From: Sphingobium aromaticiconvertens | GTDB lineage: Bacteria; Pseudomonadota; Alphaproteobacteria; Sphingomonadales; Sphingomonadaceae | Length of the DNA: 64,000 nucleotides | Direction of reading: 5' to 3' | Assembly: GCF_037154075.1 (NCBI RefSeq) | Contig: NZ_JBANRJ010000001.1 | Coordinates: forward strand, 4,025,501-4,089,500 | In this document: one piece after another, positions 25,902 through 36,649 of the stretch | How the letters are laid out: each line of letters begins with the position of its first letter | How positions within the stretch are numbered: position 1 is the first letter of the stretch | Notes under the pieces: generated by a model | Seen by the model: only the letters and a program-made list of their open reading frames with translations | Told to the model about the DNA's origin: nothing | The model's database searches: none | Position numbers and translations under genes: made by a program

Positions 25902-26110
25902 GGTGCCGCAGGACGCCGTTCTGCTCGCCGAGACGATCGGGGACAACCTACCGCTGGCCCTCGAGGCCGTGACCGATGCCGAGCTATGGGCCGTGTTGCA
26001 TGTCGCCGTGATCGATGATCGGCTGGTAGCACTTCTGGATGGCCTCAACGCTGGGTCGGTGAGAATGACATCGGATTTTCGGGTGGGGAGCGTCGGCGCC
26101 TCTCACTGGG
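25900..26110 (+). other. Coding-like fragment of unknown origin
   Basis: The plus-strand frame here has strong GC bias at third positions and reads QDAVLLAETIGDNLPLALEA followed by LWAVLHVAVIDDRLVALLDG. It is open from 25849 to 26235 but abuts the cydB remnant without its own clear start. It is probably a fragment of a gene rearranged into this spot. Not recognised. Confidence 0.35.
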
Positions 26111-26404
26111 TCGCACCTATCTTACTCCTGCGCACGGGCTCCTACTCGATAACCTCAGAAGGCCTGAATTATGAAAGCGGGTTTGGTGGTCGAACGGCTG
26201 GACAGGGACCTGAATGTATAACCGGCAGCGTCTGATTCTCGTCAGCCACCGCCTGTCCCGCGCAAGCGATCGGGCGATCGAAGCCATCCACATTCTGGCG
26301 GGACAGCAACTGGCCGCTTCGTCAGTGATGTCCATCGTTGCGTAATTTCCCCAAGGGCGAGCCATCGTGCGGTAGGGTAGCATTGCAGCTGAAGGAGTCG
26401 TTCG

Positions 26405-27076
26405 ATGGCTGACGCGGCAAAGGGGCATGCCCGACATGTGGCGATCCTCATCCATCCCGATCCACAGAGCTTCAATGCCGCCATCGCACACGCCTATTGC
26501 GAGACAGTTCGGGAATGCGGGCAAGAGGCAATCCTGCGTGATCTCTATGCGATGAAGTTCGATCCGGTACTCAAGAACGAAGAACGGCCCGACAGGCGTG
26601 GTTTCGAGATCGCGCCTGACGTGCGTGCCGAACTCGAAGCCATCGAAGGTTGTGATGTTGTGGCGCTCATCTATCCGATCTGGTTCGGTCTGCCGCCGGC
26701 CATGATGAAAGGCTACGTCGATCGCGTGATCGGCGCGGGCGTCACGCCGCATCAAGTCCAGGATGGCGCAGGACGAGGCCCGTTGACCGCAGGCCATATG
26801 ATCACGATCACGACATCGGGCGCCCGCGACGCATGGCTGGACGAACAAGGGCAGTTGGACTCGCTGCGGGAATTATCGAGCCGATATCTCTTCCGGGCCT
26901 TTTCGATGAAATCGGCTGACTATCTTCACATCGGCAGTATCGTCGAAGGCCTGCCCACACGCTTCATCGACGAGCATCTTTCCGATGTCCGTGAGCGGGC
27001 GCGCAAGATCTGCGCGAGGCTTGCCGTGGAACAATATGGCGCTGCGGCTCCGCCTTCGATCTCGGACGGAAGTTGA
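26405..27076 (+). CDS. NAD(P)H:quinone oxidoreductase, flavodoxin-fold
   Basis: 223 residues. Flavodoxin-like fold of the NQO1/MdaB-KefF group: HPDPQSFNAAIAHAYCETV binds FMN/FAD phosphates, and LIYPIWFGLPPAMMKGYVDRV is the highly conserved second motif. Reduces quinones or related compounds with two electrons, protecting against redox cycling. Start ATG 26405 follows GAAGGAG. Confidence 0.9.
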   Translation: MADAAKGHARHVAILIHPDPQSFNAAIAHAYCETVRECGQEAILRDLYAMKFDPVLKNEERPDRRGFEIAPDVRAELEAIEGCDVVALIYPIWFGLPPAMMKGYVDRVIGAGVTPHQVQDGAGRGPLTAGHMITITTSGARDAWLDEQGQLDSLRELSSRYLFRAFSMKSADYLHIGSIVEGLPTRFIDEHLSDVRERARKICARLAVEQYGAAAPPSISDGS

Positions 27077-27099
27077 ACGACACCATCCTGGTGCGCGAT

Positions 27100-27322
27100 T
27101 AGAGTGGGTCGAGCCTTCATGGCGATGATCGCGATGCCCGGTCACCAACTCGAAGAAGTGATCATGGGTGCGGATCGGGTGCCCCATCATGCGGTCTTCG
27201 ATGAGATTTGCGGCACCCGCTCGCCTTCGATGAACGGGATTGGCTCGTGCACGTCCGACATTTTCTCACCGTCGATCGGCCACATAGACCGCTCCATGTT
27301 GCCGGTGAGGTGGATGTCGATG
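27100..27322 (-). pseudogene. Multicopper oxidase (CopA-like) C-terminal remnant
   Basis: Two frames together read IHLTGNMERSMWPIDGEKM, then MMGHPIRTHDHFFELVTGH, matching the C-terminal region of periplasmic copper oxidase CopA (LTGNMERYMWS..., HPIHLHGH-FEL). One frameshift separates them, and the copper-binding HPIHLHGH is decayed to HPIRTHDH. No start, no rest of the gene. Confidence 0.65.
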
Positions 27323-27347
27323 CTCCGCGATGGTGCCGATGACGACA

Positions 27348-28949
<1,602 letters not shown>

Positions 28950-29038
28950 TTTTGCATCTCCTAAGCTTCATCGTTACATGCCGAACAGTGGCGCATTCGC
29001 CATATCATACCATATAGCTGATTGTTAAGATTGCTATT

Positions 29039-29055
29039 TGATGTCTTATCCATCA
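29039..29055. promoter_or_regulatory. Palindromic operator, copy 1 (pckA / XRE)
   Basis: TGATGT-CTTAT-CCATCA. One of six 17-bp sites with consensus TGATGT-N5-ACATCA. It ends 10 bases before the XRE start codon and about 90 bases upstream of pckA, so could repress both. Confidence 0.6.
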
Positions 29056-29065
29056 TGAGAGGGCT

Positions 29066-29395
29066 ATGATCACGTCACAGCAGATGCGCGCCGCGCGCGC
29101 CCTTCTCGGCATCGACCAGCGCCAGCTTGCCGAGCTGGCGAAACTGTCGCTGCCGACCATCCAGCGCATGGAAGCATCGGACGGCCAGGTACGAGGCGTA
29201 GTGGATACGCTGGTCAAGGTGATCTCAGCGCTCGAGAGCGCGGGTATCGAACTGATCGGGGAAAATGCACCGAGCATCGGCATCGGCCGCGGGGTGCGGT
29301 TGAGGGAGTCGCTGAACAAACGCGCGTCCACACGCGTGCCATCGATGCTGTTCGACCAGATCGAAGCGCCGGTGGGCAATGGCCACGTTGCATGA
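29066..29395 (+). CDS. Small XRE-family regulator
   Basis: 109 residues. A single HTH (RAARALLGIDQRQLAELAKL, then LSLPTIQRMEAS) with a short C-terminal extension. The domain is nearly the same as the regulator at 54257-54556, including SLPTIQRME of the recognition helix. The palindrome immediately upstream suggests autoregulation, and pckA is divergent. Likely cytoplasmic dimer controlling the local regulon; the signal is unknown. Confidence 0.85.
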   Translation: MITSQQMRAARALLGIDQRQLAELAKLSLPTIQRMEASDGQVRGVVDTLVKVISALESAGIELIGENAPSIGIGRGVRLRESLNKRASTRVPSMLFDQIEAPVGNGHVA

Positions 29396-29731
29396 CACAC
29401 CAAGGACAGCCGGCGGGCCGCTGCTGACACCTGTATCGAGCGATCAATACCAACCTGTTCGTCTGGGATGGATGTGACGGGCCTTACGGCTGTCCGAGCC
29501 GGGGCAGTGTGACAGCTCGCCCGTCAAACTGGCGCACGACCTGCCCGAACCGTCAGATCATGGGTTCGGATCCGAGCTCCGCCCAAGCCTGCAAGCCCCA
29601 TGAGGGCGTATCTGCAACCGTGCGATCCGCACAGAATTGTTTTCCGAAGCGCGGCACATCGCGGCGCCCATCGTGAATGTGAAGAGCGCGCCGTCACACG
29701 GCCCAACCGACCCTCGCGGGAGAATGCCACG
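29396..29731. other. Intergenic region, no gene seen
   Basis: 336 bases. The stretch GGGTTCGGATCCGAGCTCCG at about 29565 looks faintly like a tRNA T-arm but no cloverleaf can be built around it. Confidence 0.3.
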
Positions 29732-30040
29732 ATGACCGATACGAACGACGACTATGTGTATGACGAAGCAACAGGGGAATGGATCAGCGCTGCGGAAGCG
29801 GCCACCAAGAACGCAGCAGAGGAAACGGTTGAGGTGCGGGATTCGGTCGGCAATCTCCTGGCCGATGGCGACAGCGTGACCTTGATAAAGGATCTCACGG
29901 TCAAGGGCGCCAACCAGACTTTGCGGCGCGGCACGGTGATCAAATCGATCCGGTTGACCTGCGATGCCCAGGAGATCGACTGCCGCTACGAAGGGATTAA
30001 GGGCCTGGTGCTCCGCGCGGAGTTCGTCAGGAAGCGCTGA
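29732..30040 (+). CDS. PhnA/YjdM-like protein
   Basis: 102 residues. The C-terminal part VRDSVGNLLADGDSVTLIKD, then KGANQTLRRGTVIKSIRLT, matches the PhnA domain of YjdM. The N-terminal zinc-ribbon cysteines of the E. coli protein are missing; instead the start is acidic (MTDTNDDYVYDEATGEW). Function of the family is uncertain despite the phosphonate name. Confidence 0.8.
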   Translation: MTDTNDDYVYDEATGEWISAAEAATKNAAEETVEVRDSVGNLLADGDSVTLIKDLTVKGANQTLRRGTVIKSIRLTCDAQEIDCRYEGIKGLVLRAEFVRKR

Positions 30041-30093
30041 GCGCATCAAGACGAAAGAAAGGACCCTATTTCAATACGCGAAGAGGAAGACTG

Positions 30094-31740
30094 TTGGAAA
30101 CCATCACGATCGTCCTGCTCCTCCTGCTCGCCGTCATCCTGAGCGGCATTCTTTCCCGTATGGTGCCCCTGCCGCTCCCGCGCCCACTGTTCCAGATAGC
30201 GCTCGGGGCGCTGATCGGGCTCGGCGCCGATTGGCGGGTCGCGCTGGATCCGGAGATATTCTTCCTCCTCTTCCTGCCGCCTTTGCTCTTCCTCGATGGT
30301 TGGCGGATCCCGCGCGAGGAACTGTTCAAGGACGGCAAGACCGTCGTCGAACTGGCCCTCGGCCTGGTGATAGTCACGGTGATGGGCATGGGCCTCTTCA
30401 TCCACTGGATGATCCCGACCGTGCCGCTCGCCGTGGCCTTCGCCCTGGCAGCAGTCCTCTCGCCGACCGATCCCATCGCCGTATCCGCCATCGCCCAGCG
30501 CGCGCCGATTCCCAAGCGGATGATGCATATATTGGAAGGCGAATCGCTGCTGAACGATGCCTCGGGTCTCGTTTGCCTGCGTTTTGCGATTGCGGCAGCG
30601 CTGACCGGCGCCTTCTCGGTCCATGAGGCGGCGCTGAGCTTCCTCTGGGTGGCCCTTGGCGGCATCGCCGTCGGCGCCGGCCTTACCTGGTCCGTGTCGC
30701 GCATGAAAAGCTGGGTCTCTCGCCACTATGGCGAAGAAGGCGGCGCCCAGATCCTGATCAGCCTGCTCATCCCCTTCGGCTCCTATCTGGTCGCCGAGCA
30801 TCTGCACTGCTCGGGCATCCTCGCCGCCGTCGCGGCTGGCCTCACCATGGGTTTCGTCGAAACGAGCGGAGAGCTTCTGGCGACCACCCGGATCCGGCGG
30901 AGCACGGTGTGGGACGTCATTCAATTCACGGCGAACGGGGTCATCTTCGTCCTGCTCGGCGAGCAGTTGCCCGCCATCCTCGCCGTCGCTGCAGAAACCG
31001 TTCGCATGACCGGGCATCAAGAGCCGTGGTGGCTGGCGATCTATGTCATCGCCATCAACCTTGGGCTCGCGGCCTTGCGCTTCCTGTGGGTCTGGCTCTC
31101 CTTCCGCCTGACCCTCTTTCGTCGGGGTGATTGGCGCTCGACGCCCAATTGGCGGATCGTTGCCGCGATGTCGTTCGCCGGTGTGCGCGGCGCCATCACC
31201 CTGGCGGGTGTCCTGACCCTTCCGCTTGCGCTGAACGATGGTTCGCCGTTTCCGGCAAGGGATCTCGCGATCTTCCTTGCGATGGGCGTCATCATCGTTT
31301 CGTTGATCGCTGCCAGTTTCGCCCTGCCCTGGCTGCTCACCGGACTGGAGATGCCGGCGGAACATGATCATCAGGCAGAGGAAGACGCCGCCCGGATCAA
31401 GGCGGCCGAGGCAGCGATCGCCGAGATCGAGAAAGTCCAGCACGGCCTTGCGGTAGGAAAGAGCGATGCGGATATCTATGTCGCCGCCGCCGCCCGTATC
31501 ATGGATATTTACCGGCATAGAATCGAGAGCCAGACCAGAAATGCTGAAGGCAACGCTCTGGGGCGGCAATCCGAAGCGATTGAAAGGAACCTCCGCCTGG
31601 CTGCGCTCAAGGCCGAGCGAACCCAGATCTTCCGAATGGTTCGCAAGCGCGAACTGGGCAGCGAACCTGCGCGCAGGCTCATCCGGGAGATCGACCTCAT
31701 GGAAGCGCGCTATGCCGTCGCGAGCCAGGCAGGCGCGTAA
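30094..31740 (+). CDS. CPA1-type Na+(K+)/H+ antiporter
   Basis: 548 residues from TTG 30094. About 12 membrane helices in the first 420 residues, with the CPA1 signatures LFLPPLLFLDGW, AVLSPTDPIAVSAI (ion-binding ND/TD region) and LEGESLLNDASGLV, then AGVRGAITLAG. A helical cytoplasmic tail follows. It exchanges monovalent cations for protons, helping pH and Na+ homeostasis, and would spend or use the ion gradient made by the Hyf-like complex downstream in the window. Confidence 0.92.
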   Translation: METITIVLLLLLAVILSGILSRMVPLPLPRPLFQIALGALIGLGADWRVALDPEIFFLLFLPPLLFLDGWRIPREELFKDGKTVVELALGLVIVTVMGMGLFIHWMIPTVPLAVAFALAAVLSPTDPIAVSAIAQRAPIPKRMMHILEGESLLNDASGLVCLRFAIAAALTGAFSVHEAALSFLWVALGGIAVGAGLTWSVSRMKSWVSRHYGEEGGAQILISLLIPFGSYLVAEHLHCSGILAAVAAGLTMGFVETSGELLATTRIRRSTVWDVIQFTANGVIFVLLGEQLPAILAVAAETVRMTGHQEPWWLAIYVIAINLGLAALRFLWVWLSFRLTLFRRGDWRSTPNWRIVAAMSFAGVRGAITLAGVLTLPLALNDGSPFPARDLAIFLAMGVIIVSLIAASFALPWLLTGLEMPAEHDHQAEEDAARIKAAEAAIAEIEKVQHGLAVGKSDADIYVAAAARIMDIYRHRIESQTRNAEGNALGRQSEAIERNLRLAALKAERTQIFRMVRKRELGSEPARRLIREIDLMEARYAVASQAGA

Positions 31741-31743
31741 ATC

Positions 31744-31983
31744 ATGTGGAATGGAACAATGAGAAAGATCGGCAAGCTGTGTCGCCTGAAAGGCCAACTC
31801 ATCCGCTGCGGCCGCGGAATGTGTCTGCGACACGAGGCCGATGGAGCTTTATGGCCGCTCAATATGGAGGACAATGTTCCCGAATTGCTGGGTCGGCCTG
31901 TCTGCGTGGAGGGTATCCTGTCGGCGACCGAAACCCTGGACGTCTACTGGATTGGGGAATTGGCGGGGTCTGACCCCACCTGA
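31744..31983 (+). CDS. Small hypothetical protein (DUF5818-like)
   Basis: 79 residues, starting three bases after the antiporter stop. Pattern LKGQLIRCGRGMCLRHEADG, then LWPLNM and LLGRPVCVEGILS, then DVYWI is an OB-fold-like small beta protein as in DUF5818. Likely co-transcribed with the antiporter. Role unknown. Confidence 0.6.
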   Translation: MWNGTMRKIGKLCRLKGQLIRCGRGMCLRHEADGALWPLNMEDNVPELLGRPVCVEGILSATETLDVYWIGELAGSDPT

Positions 31984-32061
31984 CGGCCCACAATTCAGGC
32001 GGTTTAGAAACTCGCGATGAAGCCGCGCGGGAGAACGACATTCAAGGCGCAGAAGGCCGTG

Positions 32062-32430
32062 TCAGCTTGCTCCGGCCAGCTTCCCAGCACCAAAGGCGTT
32101 CACGGCGTGCAGGATGTTGAAGGCGAGGACCGATAGCGCCGCTTCCGCCTTCACCTTCCTTAGCCCTCGGGTCAGGAACCTGCCGCCGCCGGACATTCCT
32201 TTGATCGTCCCGAACGGATGCTCGACGGTGTATCGTCTGATCCTCATCAGACCCGAATCGGCATTAATTCGCCTTTCCAGCTGATCGAGGGCTCCTTGGT
32301 CGATCAGCCGATGGATGGTCTGCTGGGCGCCGGGCGTGCATTGCGCTTCAGCCGACAGTCCTTGCAGGCGGACGTTCGATAGCGGATCGCACGGTTGCGC
32401 GCATGCGCGCCCGAGGGGCGCAGGTCTTGG
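32062..32430 (-). pseudogene. IS1182/IS5-type transposase 3' remnant
   Basis: The frame ends with RIRRYTVEHPFGTIKGMSGG, then FLTRGLRKVKAEAALSVLAF, the final catalytic Glu region and C-terminus of IS1182-like DDE transposases, preceded by a cysteine/QCT segment. No N-terminal two thirds and no element ends. The other end runs into the IS200-like element, so it was probably truncated by it. Confidence 0.75.
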
Positions 32431-32498
32431 CCGGCCGGACAGGGATCGTGTCACTCTCCTCGTTGTGGTGAAACTGCGTCGGTCGAAAGTGCTCGCTG

Positions 32499-32987
32499 TC
32501 ATCGCCCCTCGCTTGACGGGCGCGGACACCATGGCTGGAAGCTCAATTTGTGGAGATGCTTGTCCAGATAACGGCTGATGACGTCATCGGTGATGTTGCC
32601 GGATGTGGTGGAGAAGTATCCGCGCTGCCAGAAGCGTTGGCCCCAATAGCGCTTGCGGATGTTCTCGAACTCCTGCTGTATCTTGCGTGAGGATCGCCCC
32701 TTGCCGCGGCGCACGAAGTTGCTGACCGAAACGTGGGGCGGGATTTCGACAAACATATGGACATGATCACGCGACACGACACCGTTGACGATCGTCACGC
32801 CCTTCTCGTCGCAGACCTGCCGGATGATCTCACGAACCCGCAGCCGGACTTCGCCATGCAGCACCTTGAACCGATATTTCGGTGCCCAGACGTGATGGTA
32901 GCGATGGTGAAATGTGACAACCGGTCGAATAGCCCATAGCTGGTATCCTCGGGAAAGTGAGACTTCACGCCCTCCAGGCGGTCTCAC
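32499..32987 (-). CDS. tnpA: IS200/IS605-family transposase TnpA
   Basis: 162 residues from GTG. HUH single-strand transposase: RDHVHMFVEIPP holds the His-hydrophobic-His pair, and QEFENIRKRYWGQRFWQRGYF and DVISRYLDKH hold the helix with the catalytic Tyr. No tnpB accompanies it, as in IS200. The last 20 residues (QPWCPRPSSEGR) are not typical and suggest that the right end joins foreign sequence. Start codon uncertain. Confidence 0.85.
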   Translation of the reverse strand: MRPPGGREVSLSRGYQLWAIRPVVTFHHRYHHVWAPKYRFKVLHGEVRLRVREIIRQVCDEKGVTIVNGVVSRDHVHMFVEIPPHVSVSNFVRRGKGRSSRKIQQEFENIRKRYWGQRFWQRGYFSTTSGNITDDVISRYLDKHLHKLSFQPWCPRPSSEGR

Positions 32988-32998
32988 TTTCCGAGGAT
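32942..32998. repeat. Subterminal hairpin of the IS200-like element
   Basis: TATCCTCGGGAAAGTGAGAC on one side and GTCTCACTTTCCGAGGATGC on the other pair with one bulge around a short loop. Such imperfect palindromes at the ends are what TnpA of this family recognises as single-stranded DNA; in IS200 the left-end hairpin also limits expression of the transposase. Confidence 0.75.
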
Positions 32999-33036
32999 GC
33001 CAGCAAACCAGGCGACGATCGCAAGCGCGCCAAGCC

Positions 33037-33372
33037 TCAGAGCAGATCCAGCTGCTGGATAACAGCGGGGAGCCGCGTCGGCGCTTCGATCCTCAGTTGC
33101 TTGTTGACGTTCATACGCCCGAAAACGACCGTGATGGCAGATACAGGCACGCCGAATTCGCCAGCGAGAAACCGCACCATATGGTCTGTTGCCCGTCCAA
33201 GCTTCGGCGCTGCCGTGACACTGACCTTCAACTGATGGCCTTTGATCTTGCCGATGACGTCGCCACGCGCGCTGGGTTTGCCCAGGATGTTGAGGACGAG
33301 CGTCGTGTCTTCCCACCAGTAAAAGCCGTTGGCCGGTCTTTCTGCGGGCGGCTGGGGCGCTGGTTTTTTCAT
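33037..33372 (-). CDS. DUF167 (YggU) family protein
   Basis: 111 residues. Core GHQLKVSVTAAPKLGRATDH, then MVRFLAGEFGVPVSAITVV, and KQLRIEAP: the DUF167 fold. Small cytoplasmic protein, function unknown. The N-terminus is longer and proline-rich. Confidence 0.82.
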   Translation of the reverse strand: MKKPAPQPPAERPANGFYWWEDTTLVLNILGKPSARGDVIGKIKGHQLKVSVTAAPKLGRATDHMVRFLAGEFGVPVSAITVVFGRMNVNKQLRIEAPTRLPAVIQQLDLL

Positions 33373-33529
33373 GGCTCACACATTGAGCGTGACATGGTCT
33401 GAAACCTCTCAACGCCGCGGGTTGATGCTACAAAGCAGTATACACATGTTTGATGCATGAGAGAAAAGGTATAAATTATCTCCGGCGCCGCCTTTCGGCC
33501 GAAGTACGTATGTCGAATGAGGGTGCTTT

Positions 33530-35791
33530 TCAGACGCTTAGGGTGCCCGCCAGCACCGCCATCGTCACCAAGTCGGCAGCGGTGGACGTCATCGCCGCGA
33601 CTTGAACCGGCTTTTCCATGCCCACCAGGAAGGGACCAAGAACGGCGACGCCGCCAAGTTCCCGAACAAGATTGGCCGAAATATTGGCAGACTGTAACCC
33701 GGGCATGATCAGGACGTTCGCCGGCCCGGTCAGGCGGCTGAACGGATAATGGCGTTTGAGCGCACTGTTGAGCGCCACGTCCGGCGACATCTCGCCCTCA
33801 TATTCAAAGTCGACCTTGCGAGTATCGAGCAAGGCAACGGCATCACGCGAGGGCTTGAGCCACTCGCCTGGCGGATTGCCGAAATTTGAATAGGAAAGGA
33901 AAGCAACCCTCGGCGCGTGGCCCATGCGACGGGCAATGGAGGCCATCTGCTCGGCGATATCGGCGAGGTCCGAGGGCGCTGGCCGCTCGTTCACGGTCGT
34001 ATCGGCCACAAACACCGTGCTGCTGCGCCCGACGATGATGTGGAAGCCGAAGGGAAGGCGACCCTTTTGCGAATCGAGCACCAGTTTGACCTGCTCGAGC
34101 GTCTGACCGAACGGACGTGTCACCCCGGTGATCATGGCTTCCCCGTGTCCCATGTCGAGGAGCAGGGCACCGAACACGTTCCGATCCTGGTTCACCATCC
34201 GCAAACAATCGCGGTAGAGATACCCCTGCCGTTGCAAGCGCTCGTAGAGCCGGTCGGCCATATCCGGGATGAGGGGGGATATCCGCGCATTGTGGATTTC
34301 AAACCCTTCGGCCTCGGCACCTAGCGCTTTCAAACCTTCAGTGACGCGCTCGGTGTGACCGACCAGAATTGGGCTGCCATAGCCTTCTTCCCGATAGGCG
34401 ATCGCGGCGCGCAAAACGGTTTCCTGTTCGGCCTCGGCGAAAATCATTCGTTTTGGCCGCGCGCGCGCACCGTCGTAGGCCGACGCAAGCACCGCTGTGG
34501 TAGGATTGAGCCGCGCCCTGAGCGCGCTGCGATAGGCTGCCTCATCGGCGATGGGCAACCGCGCCACGCCGGTCGTCATGGCAGCGCGGGCCACGGCCAT
34601 CGGCACGGTTTCGATCAGACGCGGATCGAAGGGGGCCGGAATGATGTAATCCGGGCCGAAGCGGCTCGCCTTTCCACCGTAAGCGGCCGCGACTTCCTCC
34701 GGAACGCGCTGCCGGGCCAGTTCGGCGATCGCGTGGGCTGCGGCGACCTTCATTTCCTCATTGACGGTCGTTGCCCTGACGTCGAGCGCACCGCGGAAGA
34801 TGTAGGGGAAGCCAAGGACATTGTTGATCTGATTGGCGTAGTCGGACCTGCCGGTCGCGACGATCGCATCGGGCCGGATCGCTTTGACGACCTCCGGCTG
34901 GATCTCGGGATTGGGATTCGCCAGCGCGAAGATAATCGGCTTGGGCGCCATCGAGTCTACCATCTCGGCTGAAACAGCGCCTTCGACAGACAATCCCAGA
35001 AAGACATCGGCACCACGCATTGCGTCAGCGAGCGTTCGCGCCTCGGTATCCACCGCATGGGCCGACTTCCACTGGTTGATGCCCTCGGTCCGGCCTTGAT
35101 AGATTACGCCCTTGGAGTCGCACAGGATGACCTGGTTGCCCGGAATGCCGATCGACTTTGCAAGAGCGGTACAGGCGATCGCCGCCGCGCCCGCGCCGTT
35201 CACGACCATCCTGACATCTTTCATCTCTCGGCCGGTGAGGTACAGCGCGTTGATCAAGCCTGCGGCCATGATCACGGCGGTGCCATGCTGGTCGTCATGG
35301 AAGACCGGGATGTTCATCCGATCGCGCAGCGCCTGTTCGATGATGAAGCACTCGGGCGCCTTGATATCTTCCAGATTGATGCCACCGAAGGAGGGCTCCA
35401 TCAAGGCAACGGCGGCGATGAATGCCTCCGGGTCTTCAGTGTCCAACTCCAAATCGATCGAATCGACGTCGGCGAAGCGTTTGAACAGGACCGCCTTGCC
35501 TTCCATCACCGGCTTTGACGCCAGCGCCCCAAGATTGCCCAGCCCCAGGATCGCTGTGCCATTGGTGATCACCGCGACCAGATTGCCTTTGATCGTATAG
35601 TCGTAGGCGCGCGCTGGATCGGCGGCGATGGCGTGAACCGGGACGGCCACACCCGGCGAATAGGCGAGCGACAGGTCACGCTGCGTGGCCATCGGCTTGG
35701 ACGCGAGGATCTCGATCTTGCCTGGCCGGCCTTCGGAATGAAACAGCAAGGCTTCCCGGTCCGAAGACCGAAGTTCGTCTGGCACGGGCAT
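33530..35791 (-). CDS. maeB: NADP-dependent malic enzyme with phosphotransacetylase-like domain
   Basis: 753 residues, the size of MaeB. Oxidative decarboxylation of malate to pyruvate with NADPH. N-terminal malic domain has YSPGVAVPV, YDYTIKGNLVAVITNGTAIL and the metal site HDDQHGTA, then a Rossmann part (VVNGAGAAAIACTAL). From about residue 430 follows the PTA-like domain typical of MaeB, which is regulatory and not catalytic in characterised members. A TGATGT-N5-ACATCA palindrome lies 80 bases upstream. NADPH made here could feed the PHA reductases. Confidence 0.96.
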   Translation of the reverse strand: MPVPDELRSSDREALLFHSEGRPGKIEILASKPMATQRDLSLAYSPGVAVPVHAIAADPARAYDYTIKGNLVAVITNGTAILGLGNLGALASKPVMEGKAVLFKRFADVDSIDLELDTEDPEAFIAAVALMEPSFGGINLEDIKAPECFIIEQALRDRMNIPVFHDDQHGTAVIMAAGLINALYLTGREMKDVRMVVNGAGAAAIACTALAKSIGIPGNQVILCDSKGVIYQGRTEGINQWKSAHAVDTEARTLADAMRGADVFLGLSVEGAVSAEMVDSMAPKPIIFALANPNPEIQPEVVKAIRPDAIVATGRSDYANQINNVLGFPYIFRGALDVRATTVNEEMKVAAAHAIAELARQRVPEEVAAAYGGKASRFGPDYIIPAPFDPRLIETVPMAVARAAMTTGVARLPIADEAAYRSALRARLNPTTAVLASAYDGARARPKRMIFAEAEQETVLRAAIAYREEGYGSPILVGHTERVTEGLKALGAEAEGFEIHNARISPLIPDMADRLYERLQRQGYLYRDCLRMVNQDRNVFGALLLDMGHGEAMITGVTRPFGQTLEQVKLVLDSQKGRLPFGFHIIVGRSSTVFVADTTVNERPAPSDLADIAEQMASIARRMGHAPRVAFLSYSNFGNPPGEWLKPSRDAVALLDTRKVDFEYEGEMSPDVALNSALKRHYPFSRLTGPANVLIMPGLQSANISANLVRELGGVAVLGPFLVGMEKPVQVAAMTSTAADLVTMAVLAGTLSV

Positions 35792-36143
35792 TGGAATATC
35801 CGATTCATCAATTACTTGCGGCGCGGGGTGCCACGAGGAAGGGGCTGGGCGATCTGCAGTCGCGCATTAATGATGTCTTATACATCAAAATGCATCTTTA
35901 ACGGTGGATAACGATGCGCTATATATGATCCTTTAGAAAAGGTGCCGCAAGGTTTTTCCGCCAAGATGGTTTCGAGAGGTCGCACGATGGAAGGCACATG
36001 CCGAAGGGGAGCGCTGGTGTCATTCCCCTGCGGCACAGTCGCTCGCAGCCGGTCAAAGCTGCCGTGATCGCGTACCAGTGGTGGCACGGCATGGGTGGGT
36101 TCGCGAGCCGCGACACGACAGCGAAGAACGCGGATCAACCCTG
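35792..36143. other. maeB upstream region with palindromic operator, copy 2
   Basis: TGATGT-CTTAT-ACATCA at 35871-35887, a perfect match to the six-site consensus and identical in its spacer to the pckA/XRE copy. The remaining sequence to 36143 shows no gene. Confidence 0.6.
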
Positions 36144-36585
36144 ATGGCGTCGGTACTGCAAATACGTCGCCTCGGTTCTGCCGAGGTCAAAGCCGCTGTT
36201 GCATTGTGGTGGGTGACCGACCTGCTCAAGCCTTGGAACGATCCAAAAGCCGATGCCGAACGGGCCCTCGCGACGCCGACCTCGACTATTTTGGCGGGCT
36301 TCTTGAGCGACCAGCTCGTCGCTACGGGAGTGGTCGGTTCCGACGGCCACAGGGGGTGGGTTTACTATCTCGCCGTGTCTCCTGGCCGCCAACGCTGTGG
36401 CTTTGGTCGGCAGATGAATGGCTGCCTGCGAGGCATGGATCGAGGACCTGGGCATCGCGAAGATCCAGCTCACGGTCCGCTCCGAGGACCATGACATTGC
36501 GAAGTTCTACCGGCGGATCGGCTACGACGTGGGCGAACAAATTTTCTTCTCGAAACGCCTTGGCCAGGACGATCCGGAAGAATGA
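36144..36585 (+). pseudogene. GNAT acetyltransferase, frameshifted
   Basis: The first frame encodes a GNAT start through the acetyl-CoA loop (WVYYLAVSPGRQRCGFGRQM). At about 36415-36420 an extra A changes the phase; the second frame resumes with AACEAWIEDLGIAKIQLTV, then HDIAKFYRRIGYDVG, and stops at 36585. Removing one A restores a complete 145-residue protein, so this is either a recent mutation or a sequencing error. Confidence 0.75.
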
Positions 36586-36649
36586 AGCCCCGCACACGAT
36601 CACGACCGGCAACCTAGCCGAGCACAACACAATGAGCAGGAATCAGACT

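Noticed and set aside
29560..29600. tRNA-like T-arm sequence
   Set aside because: No cloverleaf or anticodon stem can be formed around it.
30046..31833. 595-codon minus-strand frame opposite the antiporter
   Set aside because: Low-complexity, highly charged product typical of the antisense of a GC-rich membrane-protein gene; the plus strand holds a complete CPA1 antiporter.
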